Positions 26,214 to 34,912 of a stretch of DNA of 64,000 bases are shown here, in pieces (within the stretch, counting starts at the first letter, position 1; each line of letters starts with the position of its first letter). Below the pieces are notes generated by a model. The model was given only the letters and a program-made list of their open reading frames with translations, was not told where the DNA came from and ran no database searches. A program made the translations under genes and the position numbers. Source of the DNA: Acidobacteriaceae bacterium (GTDB taxonomy: Bacteria; Acidobacteriota; Terriglobia; Terriglobales; Acidobacteriaceae). The stretch is taken from the NCBI GenBank assembly GCA_003132405.1, contig PKXQ01000149.1:1-64000 (forward strand), read 5' to 3'.

Positions 26214-27686
26214 ATGCCCGTAAAGAAAAGCATTTCCGCGATCTCGGAGCCCACCGCCCCGGCCAAGGTAGGCTTTGTAAGCCTCGGCTGCCCCAAAAAC
26301 CTCGTAGACAGCGAGGTGATGATGGGCATGCTGGCGCAAGCCGGCGCCGAACTTACTCCGGACGCCGCGGATGCCGACGTTATTGTAGTCAACACCTGCT
26401 CTTTCATTGGCAGCGCGCAACAGGAATCCATCGATACCATCCTCGAAATGGCCCGTCACAAGACGGGAGGCAAGGCAAAAAGGCTAGTGGTAGCCGGTTG
26501 CCTGGTTGAGCGTTTTCACGACGAGATTCTAAAGAACATTCCCGAAGTGGACGCGGTCGTCGGCACCGGCGAATTGGAGAAAATCCTGGCGGCTGCCGGC
26601 GTGGCAAAAGCGCCGCCAGCGCCATCTCCTTTCAATATCCTTACCTCGCGTCCCGAGGGCGATCATCGCCGCGAACAAGGCCGCTTCGCGCGCGATTCAT
26701 GGGACGGCGCTGTCGCCGATCTGCCCAACTACCTCTATGACGACCATACTCCTCGCATCCTGACCACCCCGCGATATTCGGCCTACATCAAGATCGCCGA
26801 GGGATGCGATCATCCCTGTAGCTTCTGCATTATTCCGCAGCTTCGAGGACAATTCCGCTCGCGTCGATTCGAATCTGTGATCGCCGAAGCCGAGCGCCTG
26901 GCGCAATCCGGCGTGCGCGAGATCACCCTCATCGGCCAGGACACCACCTGTTACGGCGAGGATCTTGGATTAAAAGACGGCTTGGCGCTGCTGCTGGAAA
27001 GACTGGCCAACGTCGAAGGACTCCAGTGGATTCGTTTCCTCTACGCTTATCCCAACAAAATTACGGGACGCCTCCTGACGACCATCGCCGCTCATGACAA
27101 TATTTGCTCCTACATCGATGTGCCGCTACAGCACGCTTCCGCGACGGTTTTGAAACGCATGAAGCGCGGCGGTGGAGCAGAAATATTCCTCCGTTCAATT
27201 GAAAAAATGCGCCGCGAAATTCCTGGCGTCACCTTAAGGACATCTTTCATCGTCGGCTTCCCCGGCGAAACAGAGAAGGAATTCGATGAACTGTGCGGCT
27301 TCGTGAAAGAGGCAGCCTTCGATTGGATGGGCGCCTTCGGCTATTCCGATCAGGAAGGCGCTGGCGCGTTCCATTTTGACAACGACAAGAAGCTTTCCGC
27401 GCGCGAGATTGAGAGCCGCCGCAAATCGCTGATGTCGATCCAGAAGAGAATCAGCAAGTCCAAGAAGAAATCGCTAGTCGGACGAGAGTTCGATTTGCTG
27501 CTGGAAGGCGCTTCGGCCGAGTCCGATCTGCTGCTCGAAGGCCGCACCGCCATGCACGCGCCAGAGATTGACGGAACGGTTTTCGTGAACGATTATCCCG
27601 AAGGTGACGAGCCAAGAGAAGGCGAGTTCTATCGTTGCCGCATCACGGCTGCGCACGATTACGATTTGGTGGCGGAGATCATTTAA
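26214..27686 (+). CDS. rimO: Ribosomal protein S12 methylthiotransferase RimO
   Basis: RimO adds a methylthio group to an aspartate of ribosomal protein S12. The N-terminal UPF0004 domain reads VGFVSLGCPKNLVDSEVMMG with further cluster cysteines in NTCSFI and VAGCL. The radical-SAM motif CDHPCSFC sits near residue 198. A C-terminal TRAM-like domain ends in YDLVAEII. The GCPKNLVDSE form separates RimO from the tRNA enzyme MiaB. At 490 residues it is somewhat long, owing to a linker around residues 120-170. Confidence 0.95.
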   Translation: MPVKKSISAISEPTAPAKVGFVSLGCPKNLVDSEVMMGMLAQAGAELTPDAADADVIVVNTCSFIGSAQQESIDTILEMARHKTGGKAKRLVVAGCLVERFHDEILKNIPEVDAVVGTGELEKILAAAGVAKAPPAPSPFNILTSRPEGDHRREQGRFARDSWDGAVADLPNYLYDDHTPRILTTPRYSAYIKIAEGCDHPCSFCIIPQLRGQFRSRRFESVIAEAERLAQSGVREITLIGQDTTCYGEDLGLKDGLALLLERLANVEGLQWIRFLYAYPNKITGRLLTTIAAHDNICSYIDVPLQHASATVLKRMKRGGGAEIFLRSIEKMRREIPGVTLRTSFIVGFPGETEKEFDELCGFVKEAAFDWMGAFGYSDQEGAGAFHFDNDKKLSAREIESRRKSLMSIQKRISKSKKKSLVGREFDLLLEGASAESDLLLEGRTAMHAPEIDGTVFVNDYPEGDEPREGEFYRCRITAAHDYDLVAEII

Positions 27687-27772
27687 GGTCAGAGGGCAGA
27701 GGTCAAATCGCAGAAGTGAAGCGTCTGGCCGAAAAATCTCTCACCTCTGCAATCTGACCTTTGACCTCTGCA
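27687..27772. repeat. Intergenic inverted-repeat element, copy A
   Basis: Immediately after the rimO stop, GGTCAGAGGGCAGAGGTCA and AGCAGAAGTGAAG-like sequence form the left arm, and ACCTCTGCAATCTGACC then TTGACCTCTGC the right arm. The arms pair into a long hairpin. A second copy with the same arms but a different loop lies at 41395-41500. Confidence 0.7.
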
Positions 27773-27780
27773 AACTCTAT

Positions 27781-27981
27781 ATGCCGCGCAAACGCTCCGT
27801 CAAACTTCGCTGCCCGATCTGCAAGAAGCCGACAAGGACCGCAGACGCAGACTTCCCTTTCTGCAGCGATCGCTGCCGCCTCATCGACCTAGGCAAGTGG
27901 GCCAGCGGCGAGTACGTCATTCCGTCGACGGTGAATGACGCCGACGAAGCAATCGCCGACCGCGACGAAGAAGAACCATGA
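27781..27981 (+). CDS. yacG: DNA gyrase inhibitor YacG-family zinc protein
   Basis: This 66-residue protein has the YacG pattern LRCPICKKPT, then FPFCSDRCRLIDLGKWASGEY, with zinc ligands C11, C14, C28 and C32. In E. coli YacG binds GyrB and blocks DNA binding. The ATG at 27781 follows the repeat element directly and begins family homology; an upstream extension of the frame is repeat sequence. The tail is acidic (DRDEEEP). The stop overlaps pgpA as ATGA. Confidence 0.88.
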   Translation: MPRKRSVKLRCPICKKPTRTADADFPFCSDRCRLIDLGKWASGEYVIPSTVNDADEAIADRDEEEP

Positions 27982-28556
27982 ATCCCGCTCCCCAACCCGC
28001 AACCGATCCGCGGCCAAAATCCGCGCCTCTCGACCGTAGCGCCGGCGTCCCGCCGGCTGTCGCGGGGGCGTCTCGCCCCCGCCCTCCGGTCTTGGCCGCA
28101 TCGGTCGCCACTTTCTTCGGCGTGGGTCGTCTCAAGCCTGGCCCCGGAACTTGGGGATCACTAGCGACCGTGCTCCTGTGGGCGGCCGCAAGCTCGCGCA
28201 TCCCTTTCGCGGCCCGCACCTCGGCTACAATCATCGCAGCCCTTGTCATAACCCTCATCGGCATTCCGGCCGCTACCTTGGTCGCACGCGCCGCGAGCTC
28301 AAAGGATCCGCAATTTGTCGTTATCGATGAAGTTGCCGGGCAGCTCGTTGCCCTCATCGCCGTTCCTCTGGCGTGGAAAACCTTTCTCGCGGGCTTTATA
28401 CTTTTCCGTGTCTTCGATATGTGGAAGCCGTTTCCCATCCGACGATTGGAACGGCTGCCCGAAGGCACTGGCATCGTCGTCGACGACCTGGGCGCGGGAC
28501 TCTACGCCTTGATCGTCATGCATCTCTTGTTGCACTTTGGTCTTCTAATGAAGTAG
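27978..28556 (+). CDS. pgpA: Phosphatidylglycerophosphatase A
   Basis: PgpA removes phosphate from phosphatidylglycerol phosphate in the inner membrane. Family motifs are FFGVGRLKPGPGTWGSLA, FVVIDEVAGQLVALIAVP (catalytic Asp/Glu) and LFRVFDMWKPFPIRRLE. The first 35 residues are not family sequence. They are encoded by a dispersed GC palindrome (28036-28082) and read SAGVPPAVAGASRPRPP, so the repeat inserted into or created the N-terminal extension. The gene overlaps yacG by four bases. Confidence 0.9.
   Translation: MNPAPQPATDPRPKSAPLDRSAGVPPAVAGASRPRPPVLAASVATFFGVGRLKPGPGTWGSLATVLLWAAASSRIPFAARTSATIIAALVITLIGIPAATLVARAASSKDPQFVVIDEVAGQLVALIAVPLAWKTFLAGFILFRVFDMWKPFPIRRLERLPEGTGIVVDDLGAGLYALIVMHLLLHFGLLMK
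28036..28082. repeat. Dispersed GC-rich repeat inside pgpA
   Basis: A 26-base unit (GTAGCGCCGGCGTCCC then GCCGGCTGTC) at 28036-28061 recurs with one mismatch at 33477-33502 and in part at 6160-6175. It is followed by a perfect hairpin with 9-base arms GCGGGGGCG/CGCCCCCGC (28062-28082). A relative of this hairpin lies at 57591-57613. Confidence 0.7.
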
Positions 28557-28586
28557 CACGAACTTGAAGGGTTCTGGAATAAATTC

Positions 28587-29657
28587 ATGAGCATTTCCGA
28601 TCGCCTCCTGGGAAAAAAGAGCGTCAACGGCAAGCCACATATCGAAGCGGTGGCGCCCACTTGCGCTTTGCCCGGAGGCGACATTCGCATCGTTGGAAAA
28701 GGCCTGCGTCCCGCTGAGTTGCGGCGCCCGAGCGTCCACTTTGGCGAGATCGAGGGCTCCGTGCTGATCAGCTCCGACGATTTCGTGGTCGCCCGAGTCC
28801 CCGAGGGAGCAGCGTCCGGGCCCGTTTTAGTGAGCACGAACGGAGGGGCGAACGGGCACGTCAGCAATCCCCATTCGATCAAGGTTGCGGCTCCCGTGGC
28901 TGACACTCTCCATCCCGTCACCAATCCTGCGCTCGACCGCGAAGGCAACATCTACGTAACTTTCTCCGGATCGCGCGGCCAAAAAGTTCCCGTGTCGATT
29001 TTCAAAATCGATACGAACTACAACGTGAAACCGTTTCTCAGCGACATGATGAACGCCACATCAATTGCCTTCGATCGGGAAGGACAGATGTACGTCTCGT
29101 CGCGGCACGACGAAGCCGTCTACAAAGTCGCACCCAACGGCACCATGTCGACTTATGCCGAAGGCATGGGGATCGCGACCGGAATTGCCTTCGATGCCGC
29201 CGAGAATCTTTACGTCGGCGACCGCAGCGGAACTATTTTCAAGATCGCGCGCGACCGGCAAATTTTCGTGTTCGCCACACTGGAGCCGAGCGTTTCCGCG
29301 TACCACATTGCCTTTGGCCCTCACGGCGATATGTTCGTCACAGGACCCAGCACTTCCAGTTTCGACTGCGTCTACAAAGTCGATCCGCACGGGACCGTCT
29401 CAGTGTTTTACCGCGGCCTTGGGCGTCCTCAAGGCTTGGCGCTCGACGTTGAAGGCAATATTTACGTTGCTGCGTCTCTCGGCGGCAAACGCGGCATCGT
29501 AAAGATCACTCCTCAAGGCAAAGCAAATCTTGAAGTCTCCGGCCAAGGCTTGGTCGGACTGGCATTCGCTCCGGGCAAGTCGGCCATCCTCGCCACCAAC
29601 GGCGCGGTGCATCACATTTCCTGGAACATTCAAGGACTGCCGCTTCCGGCAGAATGA
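28587..29657 (+). CDS. IPT/TIG plus NHL-type beta-propeller protein
   Basis: Residues about 18-105 resemble an IPT/TIG immunoglobulin-like domain (IEAVAPTCALPGGDIRIVGKGL). Residues 110-350 repeat the NHL/SMP-30 blade pattern, for example GIAFDAAENLYVGDRSGTIF, LALDVEGNIYVAASLGG and IAFDREGQMYVSSRH. No signal peptide is present, so it may be cytoplasmic. No catalytic metal site of SMP-30 lactonases is evident. Role unknown. It ends against the convergent PilZ gene with no gap. Confidence 0.75.
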   Translation: MSISDRLLGKKSVNGKPHIEAVAPTCALPGGDIRIVGKGLRPAELRRPSVHFGEIEGSVLISSDDFVVARVPEGAASGPVLVSTNGGANGHVSNPHSIKVAAPVADTLHPVTNPALDREGNIYVTFSGSRGQKVPVSIFKIDTNYNVKPFLSDMMNATSIAFDREGQMYVSSRHDEAVYKVAPNGTMSTYAEGMGIATGIAFDAAENLYVGDRSGTIFKIARDRQIFVFATLEPSVSAYHIAFGPHGDMFVTGPSTSSFDCVYKVDPHGTVSVFYRGLGRPQGLALDVEGNIYVAASLGGKRGIVKITPQGKANLEVSGQGLVGLAFAPGKSAILATNGAVHHISWNIQGLPLPAE

Positions 29658-30074
29658 CTACGAATCGCTGAGCAACTTGCTTGCCACTTCATACAACGAC
29701 GGGAATAGCGACTCTTCGTGCCCGTTCATTTCTTTTATCCACTCCTGTATTTCCTGCTGAGCAATCGAAGACAGCGGATAAAATTCGAATCCCGATTTAG
29801 CGTCACTGCTGTGGCGCACTGTCGCGAGTAGTTCTAGCGTGGAATTGCGAACGGGCAGCGCGATCACCACCGTCTCCCCTTTGCGTGGCGCGCCACAGAC
29901 AATGGCCGACATGCCTCGGGCGCTTACATCGAGAATAATTGCCCGCGTCGTGAATGGTCCGAAGCGCAAGAAACGTTGAACCTTAACCGGAACACTGGAA
30001 ACAAACCGTCGTTCGCGCCGGCGGATGTTGTATGCCACGGCTCGCGCAAGCGCGCTCCCGCTGTCCAAATACAT
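29658..30074 (-). CDS. PilZ-domain protein
   Basis: From the ATG at 30074, with GGGGAG nine bases upstream, the protein carries RRRERRF, the c-di-GMP contact arginines, and DVSARGMSAIV, the (D/N)xSxxG motif, spaced as in PilZ domains. PilZ proteins bind cyclic di-GMP and alter motility, exopolysaccharide or transcription. It follows a receiver gene and a hybrid kinase in the same direction, so it is probably an output of that signalling cluster. Confidence 0.78.
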   Translation of the reverse strand: MYLDSGSALARAVAYNIRRRERRFVSSVPVKVQRFLRFGPFTTRAIILDVSARGMSAIVCGAPRKGETVVIALPVRNSTLELLATVRHSSDAKSGFEFYPLSSIAQQEIQEWIKEMNGHEESLFPSLYEVASKLLSDS

Positions 30075-30127
30075 AGTGCTCTCCCCTGGGTAACTACGGT
30101 GACCAGAAATGGCGAAGGCTACCACCA

Positions 30128-30562
30128 TTAGGACGGCAGCGGTCCGCCCCAACCCCATCCAGCTTGCAGGCTGGCACGAATCACTCCCAGCAATTCCTCA
30201 TTGTCGGCGGGCTTTTGAAAGAAGGCGACGGCACCCGACTCAAGAGTCCGTTTTTCGTTGCCCTCGGCATCGCGAGCTGTAAGTACGATGACCGGTATGC
30301 CGGAAAGCGCGGGGTATTGCTGCAGATTTTTCAGCACGGTAAATCCGTCGCCCGCTGGCAAACCAAGATCGAGAATGATCAAGTACGGTTTTTCATTCCG
30401 AGCCATGGCGATGGCGGAATAACCGTCGCAAACATTTACAGTGTCGAAGTTGTTGGCGCGTAATCGCAGGCTCAGCGCCTGTCGGAGATCGGGATCATCA
30501 TCCACTACCATGATTTTTGCGCGATTCATGAGCGGTCCATCGATGTTCGTTTCGCTACGCAT
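30128..30562 (-). CDS. Stand-alone response-regulator receiver
   Basis: The CheY-like fold is complete: IMVVDDDPDLRQAL acidic pocket, phospho-Asp in LIILDLGLPAGDG, Thr in VIVLTARD and Lys in AFFQKPADN. There is no output domain beyond residue 135. The ATG at 30562 has AGGAG ten bases upstream and overlaps the hybrid-kinase stop by eight bases; an ATG at 30529 is an alternative. It probably receives phosphate from the upstream kinase. Confidence 0.85.
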   Translation of the reverse strand: MRSETNIDGPLMNRAKIMVVDDDPDLRQALSLRLRANNFDTVNVCDGYSAIAMARNEKPYLIILDLGLPAGDGFTVLKNLQQYPALSGIPVIVLTARDAEGNEKRTLESGAVAFFQKPADNEELLGVIRASLQAGWGWGGPLPS

Positions 30563-32147
30563 TGCCTTGGTGCTCCTTTTCGATTAAGTTGGGTTTGCTT
30601 GCCAGACCCTGCTGAATTACTTCTGTGACATAATCGGCGACTCCCCAGACTTGTTGTTCCAGGGTTCGGGGATCGATAGTGGACGGTCCCGGAATCGCTT
30701 CGGCGGTTACACGCAGCGTGCCGCTGGCCTTCGACTTCGGCAGTGAGCCTACCTGTTGGCGAATTCGATCCATCAGGATGTGGGCTCGCGCCATATCGGT
30801 GGAAGCGACCACGAAAAATGTTTCGATGGGCCCGCTCGTTCCCATCGGCGGAAGAACCACATCCTTGTCCACTTCAATGCATTGGCGAAGGCTATCCAGA
30901 CATTGTTGCCGAGTTTCTTTCCAACTTCCGCGCAATGCCTTAAACCGCGGGGCGAGTTCAACCCCCACCAGCACCAGCGATTCCCGCAGGTGCCCCTGCG
31001 TCGTAATCACCGGCTCCAGCAGCTTGCCCAGAGAATAAAGCGGCAAGGTGAATGAAAACGTACTGCCGCTTCCGGGTTCGCTTGCAACCCACATCCTCCC
31101 GCCATGGAGATTGACAATTTCTTTCGCAAGGAACAGTCCCAGGCCGAGGCCGCTGCGGTTCCCATCCACTGCGTCTGGGTCCTGATAGAGACGCTCAAAA
31201 ACCAGCGGCAGCGAATCCTGCGGAATGCCCCGGCCGGTGTCGCAGACCGACAGATACACTGAAGTTGGATCGGTTTCGACCAGCGCCGCTTTCACGGTCA
31301 CTGAGCCATTGGGAGGCGCGAACTTGATGCCATTGTCAATCAGGTTAATAAGCACCTGGCAGGTGCGGTCCGGATCCGCATAGACGAGAGGAATCGCTAG
31401 ATCCAATGCCATGGCCAGGCCAACGTGTTTTTCCGCTGCCCGAGGTTGCATCATGGCTACCGCCTGCTGCATCAGATCGCCAATATCGATGCAGCGCGAT
31501 TCGATGCGCGTCTTCCCGCTTTCGACGCGCGCCGCCTCCAGCAGGTCGTGAATCATGGCGTGCAACTGATTCACGCTCTTGAGAACAGTTTTCAGATGGT
31601 CGATTTGGTCCGGAGCCACTGGACCCGCTAGCCCATCCAACAGAAGCGTGATGTATTGGTGAATGCAGGTCAGTGGAGTTCGCAACTCATGCGATACGTG
31701 AGATAAAAACTGATTCTTAAACTCAATCTGCTGCTTGCGGGTAACTTCCAGAGCACGGAGGATGCCTTGGCGTTCGACCGCGAAGCGGAGAGCGTGCTCC
31801 AGTTGCTTGCTGGTAACGTCACTTTTCACGAGGTAATCTTGCACACCGTGGTGAACGGCTTTGATCGCCATCGACTGATCGTCCTGACCGGACAGGACCA
31901 CCACCGGCACGTTCGGCGCCTTCTTCATAATCTGGCGAAACGTATCCGCGCCGTGGCTATCGGGCAGATTCAGGTCCAGCAGTACGAGGGTGGGCGCCTC
32001 CGCATCCAGGCACGCCAGCGCGTCAGAGAGTCTGGGGACGCAGTTCACTTGCACGTCCGAGTGACTTTCCACCAGCCGCAGCCGTACCAGGTCGGCGTCC
32101 CCGGGATTATCTTCTATCAACAAAACGCGTGCCGGTTCATTTTCCAT
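30555..32147 (-). CDS. Hybrid histidine kinase with N-terminal receiver and degenerate GGDEF-like tail
   Basis: Domains in order are a receiver (1-120; VLLIEDNPGDAD, LLDLNLPDSHG, DYLVKSD) and a HisKA dimerisation domain with SHVSHELRTPL near residue 155. A HATPase_c follows with LIDNGIKFAPPNG, CDTGRGIPQD and SGLGLGLFLAKEI up to about 370. The 160-residue tail follows the secondary-structure pattern of a GGDEF domain (CIEVDKDVVLPPMG, FFVVASTDMARAHILMDRIR) without the catalytic GGDEF motif. There is no membrane span, so it is cytoplasmic. It lies between two receiver genes. Confidence 0.88.
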   Translation of the reverse strand: MENEPARVLLIEDNPGDADLVRLRLVESHSDVQVNCVPRLSDALACLDAEAPTLVLLDLNLPDSHGADTFRQIMKKAPNVPVVVLSGQDDQSMAIKAVHHGVQDYLVKSDVTSKQLEHALRFAVERQGILRALEVTRKQQIEFKNQFLSHVSHELRTPLTCIHQYITLLLDGLAGPVAPDQIDHLKTVLKSVNQLHAMIHDLLEAARVESGKTRIESRCIDIGDLMQQAVAMMQPRAAEKHVGLAMALDLAIPLVYADPDRTCQVLINLIDNGIKFAPPNGSVTVKAALVETDPTSVYLSVCDTGRGIPQDSLPLVFERLYQDPDAVDGNRSGLGLGLFLAKEIVNLHGGRMWVASEPGSGSTFSFTLPLYSLGKLLEPVITTQGHLRESLVLVGVELAPRFKALRGSWKETRQQCLDSLRQCIEVDKDVVLPPMGTSGPIETFFVVASTDMARAHILMDRIRQQVGSLPKSKASGTLRVTAEAIPGPSTIDPRTLEQQVWGVADYVTEVIQQGLASKPNLIEKEHQGNA

Positions 32148-32150
32148 TTT

Positions 32151-32609
32151 TTATTCTTCCTCTCGTGGCAGGCTCGCGGATCCGAACCAGAATTCGGCGA
32201 TTGAGTGCAGAGCCAGGAAATAGTCGTTCAGATTTCCCGGCTTGCTGACGTAGCAGTTGGCTCCTAATTCGTAACTCTTCGCGATATCCGACGGAGCGCG
32301 CGATGTACTGAATACGACGATGGGAATCATCCGCAGATCCTTGTCGGCTTTCGCCATCGCTAGCACCGCTCGACCATCTTTTTTCGGAAGATTCAGATCC
32401 AGTAGGATCAGGTCCGGACGGAACGCCTCTGCATACCGGCCATCGCGACGCAGAAACGCCAGCGCTGCCTCACCATCCGGCACATCGCTGATATCGGTTG
32501 GGTGCCTACCCCCGGTCAACGCCTCACGTGCAAGACCGACGTCGGCCGGGTTGTCATCTACAAGAAGGACCTTAGGTAATCGTTTCACCGTCTGGCTCCC
32601 CCCTCTCAT
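32151..32609 (-). CDS. Rcp1-like response regulator receiver
   Basis: A single receiver domain with VLLVDDNPADVGLAREAL, LILLDLNLPKKDGRAVL, IVVFSTSRAPSD and NCYVSKPGNLNDY. The long loop and the DLNLPKKDG form are typical of Rcp1-type partners of phytochrome-like or hybrid kinases. It is three bases upstream of the hybrid-kinase start and is likely the first gene of the operon. Confidence 0.85.
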   Translation of the reverse strand: MRGGSQTVKRLPKVLLVDDNPADVGLAREALTGGRHPTDISDVPDGEAALAFLRRDGRYAEAFRPDLILLDLNLPKKDGRAVLAMAKADKDLRMIPIVVFSTSRAPSDIAKSYELGANCYVSKPGNLNDYFLALHSIAEFWFGSASLPREEE

Positions 32610-32946
32610 CTTGATGACTGGCAGGCAAAGTGAAGTTCAAATCCGGACCGTGACGCTCACGAAATCCCACGTAGCCCTCCCAGAGATGCCGACAACAATT
32701 AGCGGATCGCAGCGCCGATGCAAGACACGTAGCTCTTCATATACATACCTATCGTCTTCTCCATAAGGGTCTTGACACCCTAAAGACAAACGGAAAACTC
32801 GCCGAAGAACGCAGGAAGGCTGCTGTTCGGCCCTGTCCTTATGGACGTATTAGGAAAGATGCCGCAAGAATTCCACTGGAAGGCACAACTAACAACGTCA
32901 GAAAAGCGGATGGCCGAACTTCATTTCGACCTAGGCAAGTGAGAAA
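32610..32946. other. Intergenic region, nothing firm
   Basis: This stretch upstream of the receiver operon and downstream of nuoI holds no recognisable gene, RNA or repeat. A TTGACA at 32772 has no matching -10 box. The operon promoter should lie here on the minus strand but cannot be placed. Confidence 0.4.
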
Positions 32947-33411
32947 TTACTTTCTGTATACAGTAGGTTGCGGGCCCTTTTCGAGCATCTCACGATCCCA
33001 GATCATGCCTTCGCGTGTGTAGTTCGCGAGCTCGAAATCCTGGGTAAGCTCCAGCGCATCGGTGGGGCAAGCATCTTCGCACAGACCGCAGAACATGCAG
33101 CGGCTCAGGTCGTAGGTAAAGTTAACGAGCTCTTTGCGGCGAGTTTTCTCGTTGCGCTCGCTGGTAACAACAATCAGGTTTTCCGGACACACTAGGGCGC
33201 ACAGGTCGCAAGATATGCAGAGCGACTCGTTGGTATCGGGATTGACATTCAGCCGCGGTGCTCCTCGATAACGCTCGGCGACTTGCGGCCGCTCCAGAGG
33301 ATACTGCTCTGTATAGATTTCCTTAGGATCCTGATAGCGGAAGGTCACGCCCAATCCCTGGATCAGATCGAGCAATAACACCTTCCGCACGATATCGGGA
33401 ATTCGCATCAC
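32947..33411 (-). CDS. nuoI: NADH-quinone oxidoreductase subunit I (8Fe ferredoxin-like)
   Basis: The 154-residue protein has two [4Fe-4S] motifs, CISCDLCALVCPENLI and CMFCGLCEDACPTDAL, in the NuoI layout with YPLERPQVAERYRGAPRL before the first. NuoI carries clusters N6a and N6b in the peripheral arm of complex I. No other nuo gene is in the window, so it is an isolated copy. Two adjacent Met codons allow a start one residue later. Confidence 0.88.
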   Translation of the reverse strand: MMRIPDIVRKVLLLDLIQGLGVTFRYQDPKEIYTEQYPLERPQVAERYRGAPRLNVNPDTNESLCISCDLCALVCPENLIVVTSERNEKTRRKELVNFTYDLSRCMFCGLCEDACPTDALELTQDFELANYTREGMIWDREMLEKGPQPTVYRK

Positions 33412-33476
33412 GCTCTAGCATAACACCGGGACAAAGCGGCAGCCATAACAGCGCCCTAAGTCTCCGCTCCGCGACT

Positions 33477-33502
33477 GTAGCGCCGCCGTCCCGCCGGCTG
33501 TC
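33477..33502. repeat. Dispersed GC-rich repeat, second copy
   Basis: GTAGCGCCGCCGTCCC then GCCGGCTGTC matches the unit inside pgpA at 25 of 26 positions. Here it is intergenic, between nuoI and tadA. Confidence 0.65.
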
Positions 33503-33601
33503 CCAAAATTAGACGCTCCTCTAGAATAACTTCTGTGGCAACCCGCCCTCGGTGGCAAACAACTGACCCTCCCCGACGAGCTTTCTTCTGACGAACTGTG
33601 G

Positions 33602-34030
33602 ATGGACGAAGCCCTGCGCTGCGCTCAGCGCGCGCTCGATGCCGGCGAAGTGCCGGTGGGAGCTGTCGTCGTGTGCGCCGCGCGTATCGTGGGCCGAGGT
33701 TGGAATCGCAACATCAGCGAGCACGATCCCACTGCCCATGCTGAAATCATCGCCCTGCGTGAAGCCGGCCGAAATGTCGGAAACCACCGTCTCGTCGACT
33801 GCGATCTGTTTGTCACCATCGAGCCCTGCTCGATGTGCGCAGGCGCGGTCGTGCACGCACGCATTCGACGACTGGTGTATGGCGCCGATGATCCCAAAGC
33901 GGGCGCCGTCCGTTCCCTGTTACAGGTGGTAAATCACCCTCGCCTGAATCATCAGATGGTGATCCGCAGTGGAGTCTTGGCCGCACGTTGCGCAGAAATC
34001 GTTCAGGAATTTTTCAGGCAGCGTCGATAA
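33602..34030 (+). CDS. tadA: tRNA-specific adenosine deaminase
   Basis: TadA converts A34 of tRNA-Arg to inosine. The zinc deaminase motifs are intact: HAE at 46-48 in DPTAHAEIIAL and PCSMC at 74-78 in TIEPCSMCAGAV, followed by RRLVYGADDPKAGAV. The frame is open upstream to a TAG at 33521 and reads DELSSDELW before this Met, which looks like family sequence. No ATG, GTG or TTG exists there in frame, so the true N terminus is uncertain. Confidence 0.9.
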   Translation: MDEALRCAQRALDAGEVPVGAVVVCAARIVGRGWNRNISEHDPTAHAEIIALREAGRNVGNHRLVDCDLFVTIEPCSMCAGAVVHARIRRLVYGADDPKAGAVRSLLQVVNHPRLNHQMVIRSGVLAARCAEIVQEFFRQRR

Positions 34031-34156
34031 AAATTAGGATGCCTCGGCGCTGTGGCGAGCACTCTTTGCCCGCACTGACGCATGAGATCATCCCCAACAC
34101 TGCGGGCGGGGCGCCGGCGCCGCACGAGAATCGACGGGGATGTAATGCCGAACGAA

Positions 34157-34912
34157 CTAGGCTGCGGCAGCCTGTTGATACGTGGGCACGAAGACCTCGG
34201 CAACAAAAGTTTCGAACCGTGTCGGCGTTGTGTTGCTGGCGCCGCGCGCTTCGAGCGCACGCATGTGCCCACGATTCAAAGCATCCGCCATTTCGAGAAT
34301 CAGTTCTGCGACATTGGCGGACATGCCCATCTGCACCATCGCGGCTCGAATCTGATCCTCCGGCGCCTGCACGTATCCGAGATCAGAGTTGCCGATCGCC
34401 TTGCCCATAATGGCAGCCGCTTCGGTGTAGTCGAGATCGCGCTGTCCCTGCAATTCGTGCGTCTGCTTGCCCCGGAATTCCAACCGCAGCAAAGCATCCG
34501 CCGCAGCCGCTCCAATGTCGCGAGTCGCAATCATGGGCAGTTTGAGATCGGGGCGAACCGGCCCTACCGCCGACCCAGTCATCCGAATCGCGCCCACCTG
34601 AGGCAGCGTGTTCTCCATAAAGTAGCCCGCCCGCAGGTGGAGCACATTCGCACCCTCAATCGTATTCAGCTTTTGCTCCAGGTTATGCAGGCCGACCACC
34701 GGACCGGTGCCGCTCGCTTTATCGGCCCCAAAACTACTGAGCGAAACCACATTGCTAACGCCGGTGTTTTTCACGGCAGCCGCAATCGCATCGCTGACCG
34801 TCTCTTGAAAACCGCGTAAGTCATTGCTGGTTGGATTCGGTGGAATCATGACATAAGCCGATTCCGCTTGCTGAAAGGCGCCGGCGGGCATCGAGCGCCC
34901 GAAGCTCAAAGC
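34157..34912 (-). pseudogene. 5'-truncated NmrA-like NAD(P)-binding protein
   Basis: The frame holds the back two thirds of an NmrA/quinone-oxidoreductase-like protein: FQQAESAYVMIPPN, VSLSSFGADKASGTG, LRAGYFMENTLPQ, and ATRDIGAAAADALL. The N-terminal nucleotide-binding GxxGxxG strand is missing. Upstream in DNA the sequence is instead the start of a zinc-ribbon gene in another frame, so a deletion joined two genes near 34905. The open frame to 34981 would make a protein without a cofactor site. Confidence 0.65.

Noticed and set aside
25995-26459. N-terminal extension of the beta-barrel gene to 26459
   Set aside because: A strong GGAGGAGAG site and a signal peptide mark the start at 25994; the extension is antisense to rimO and has no homology-like content.
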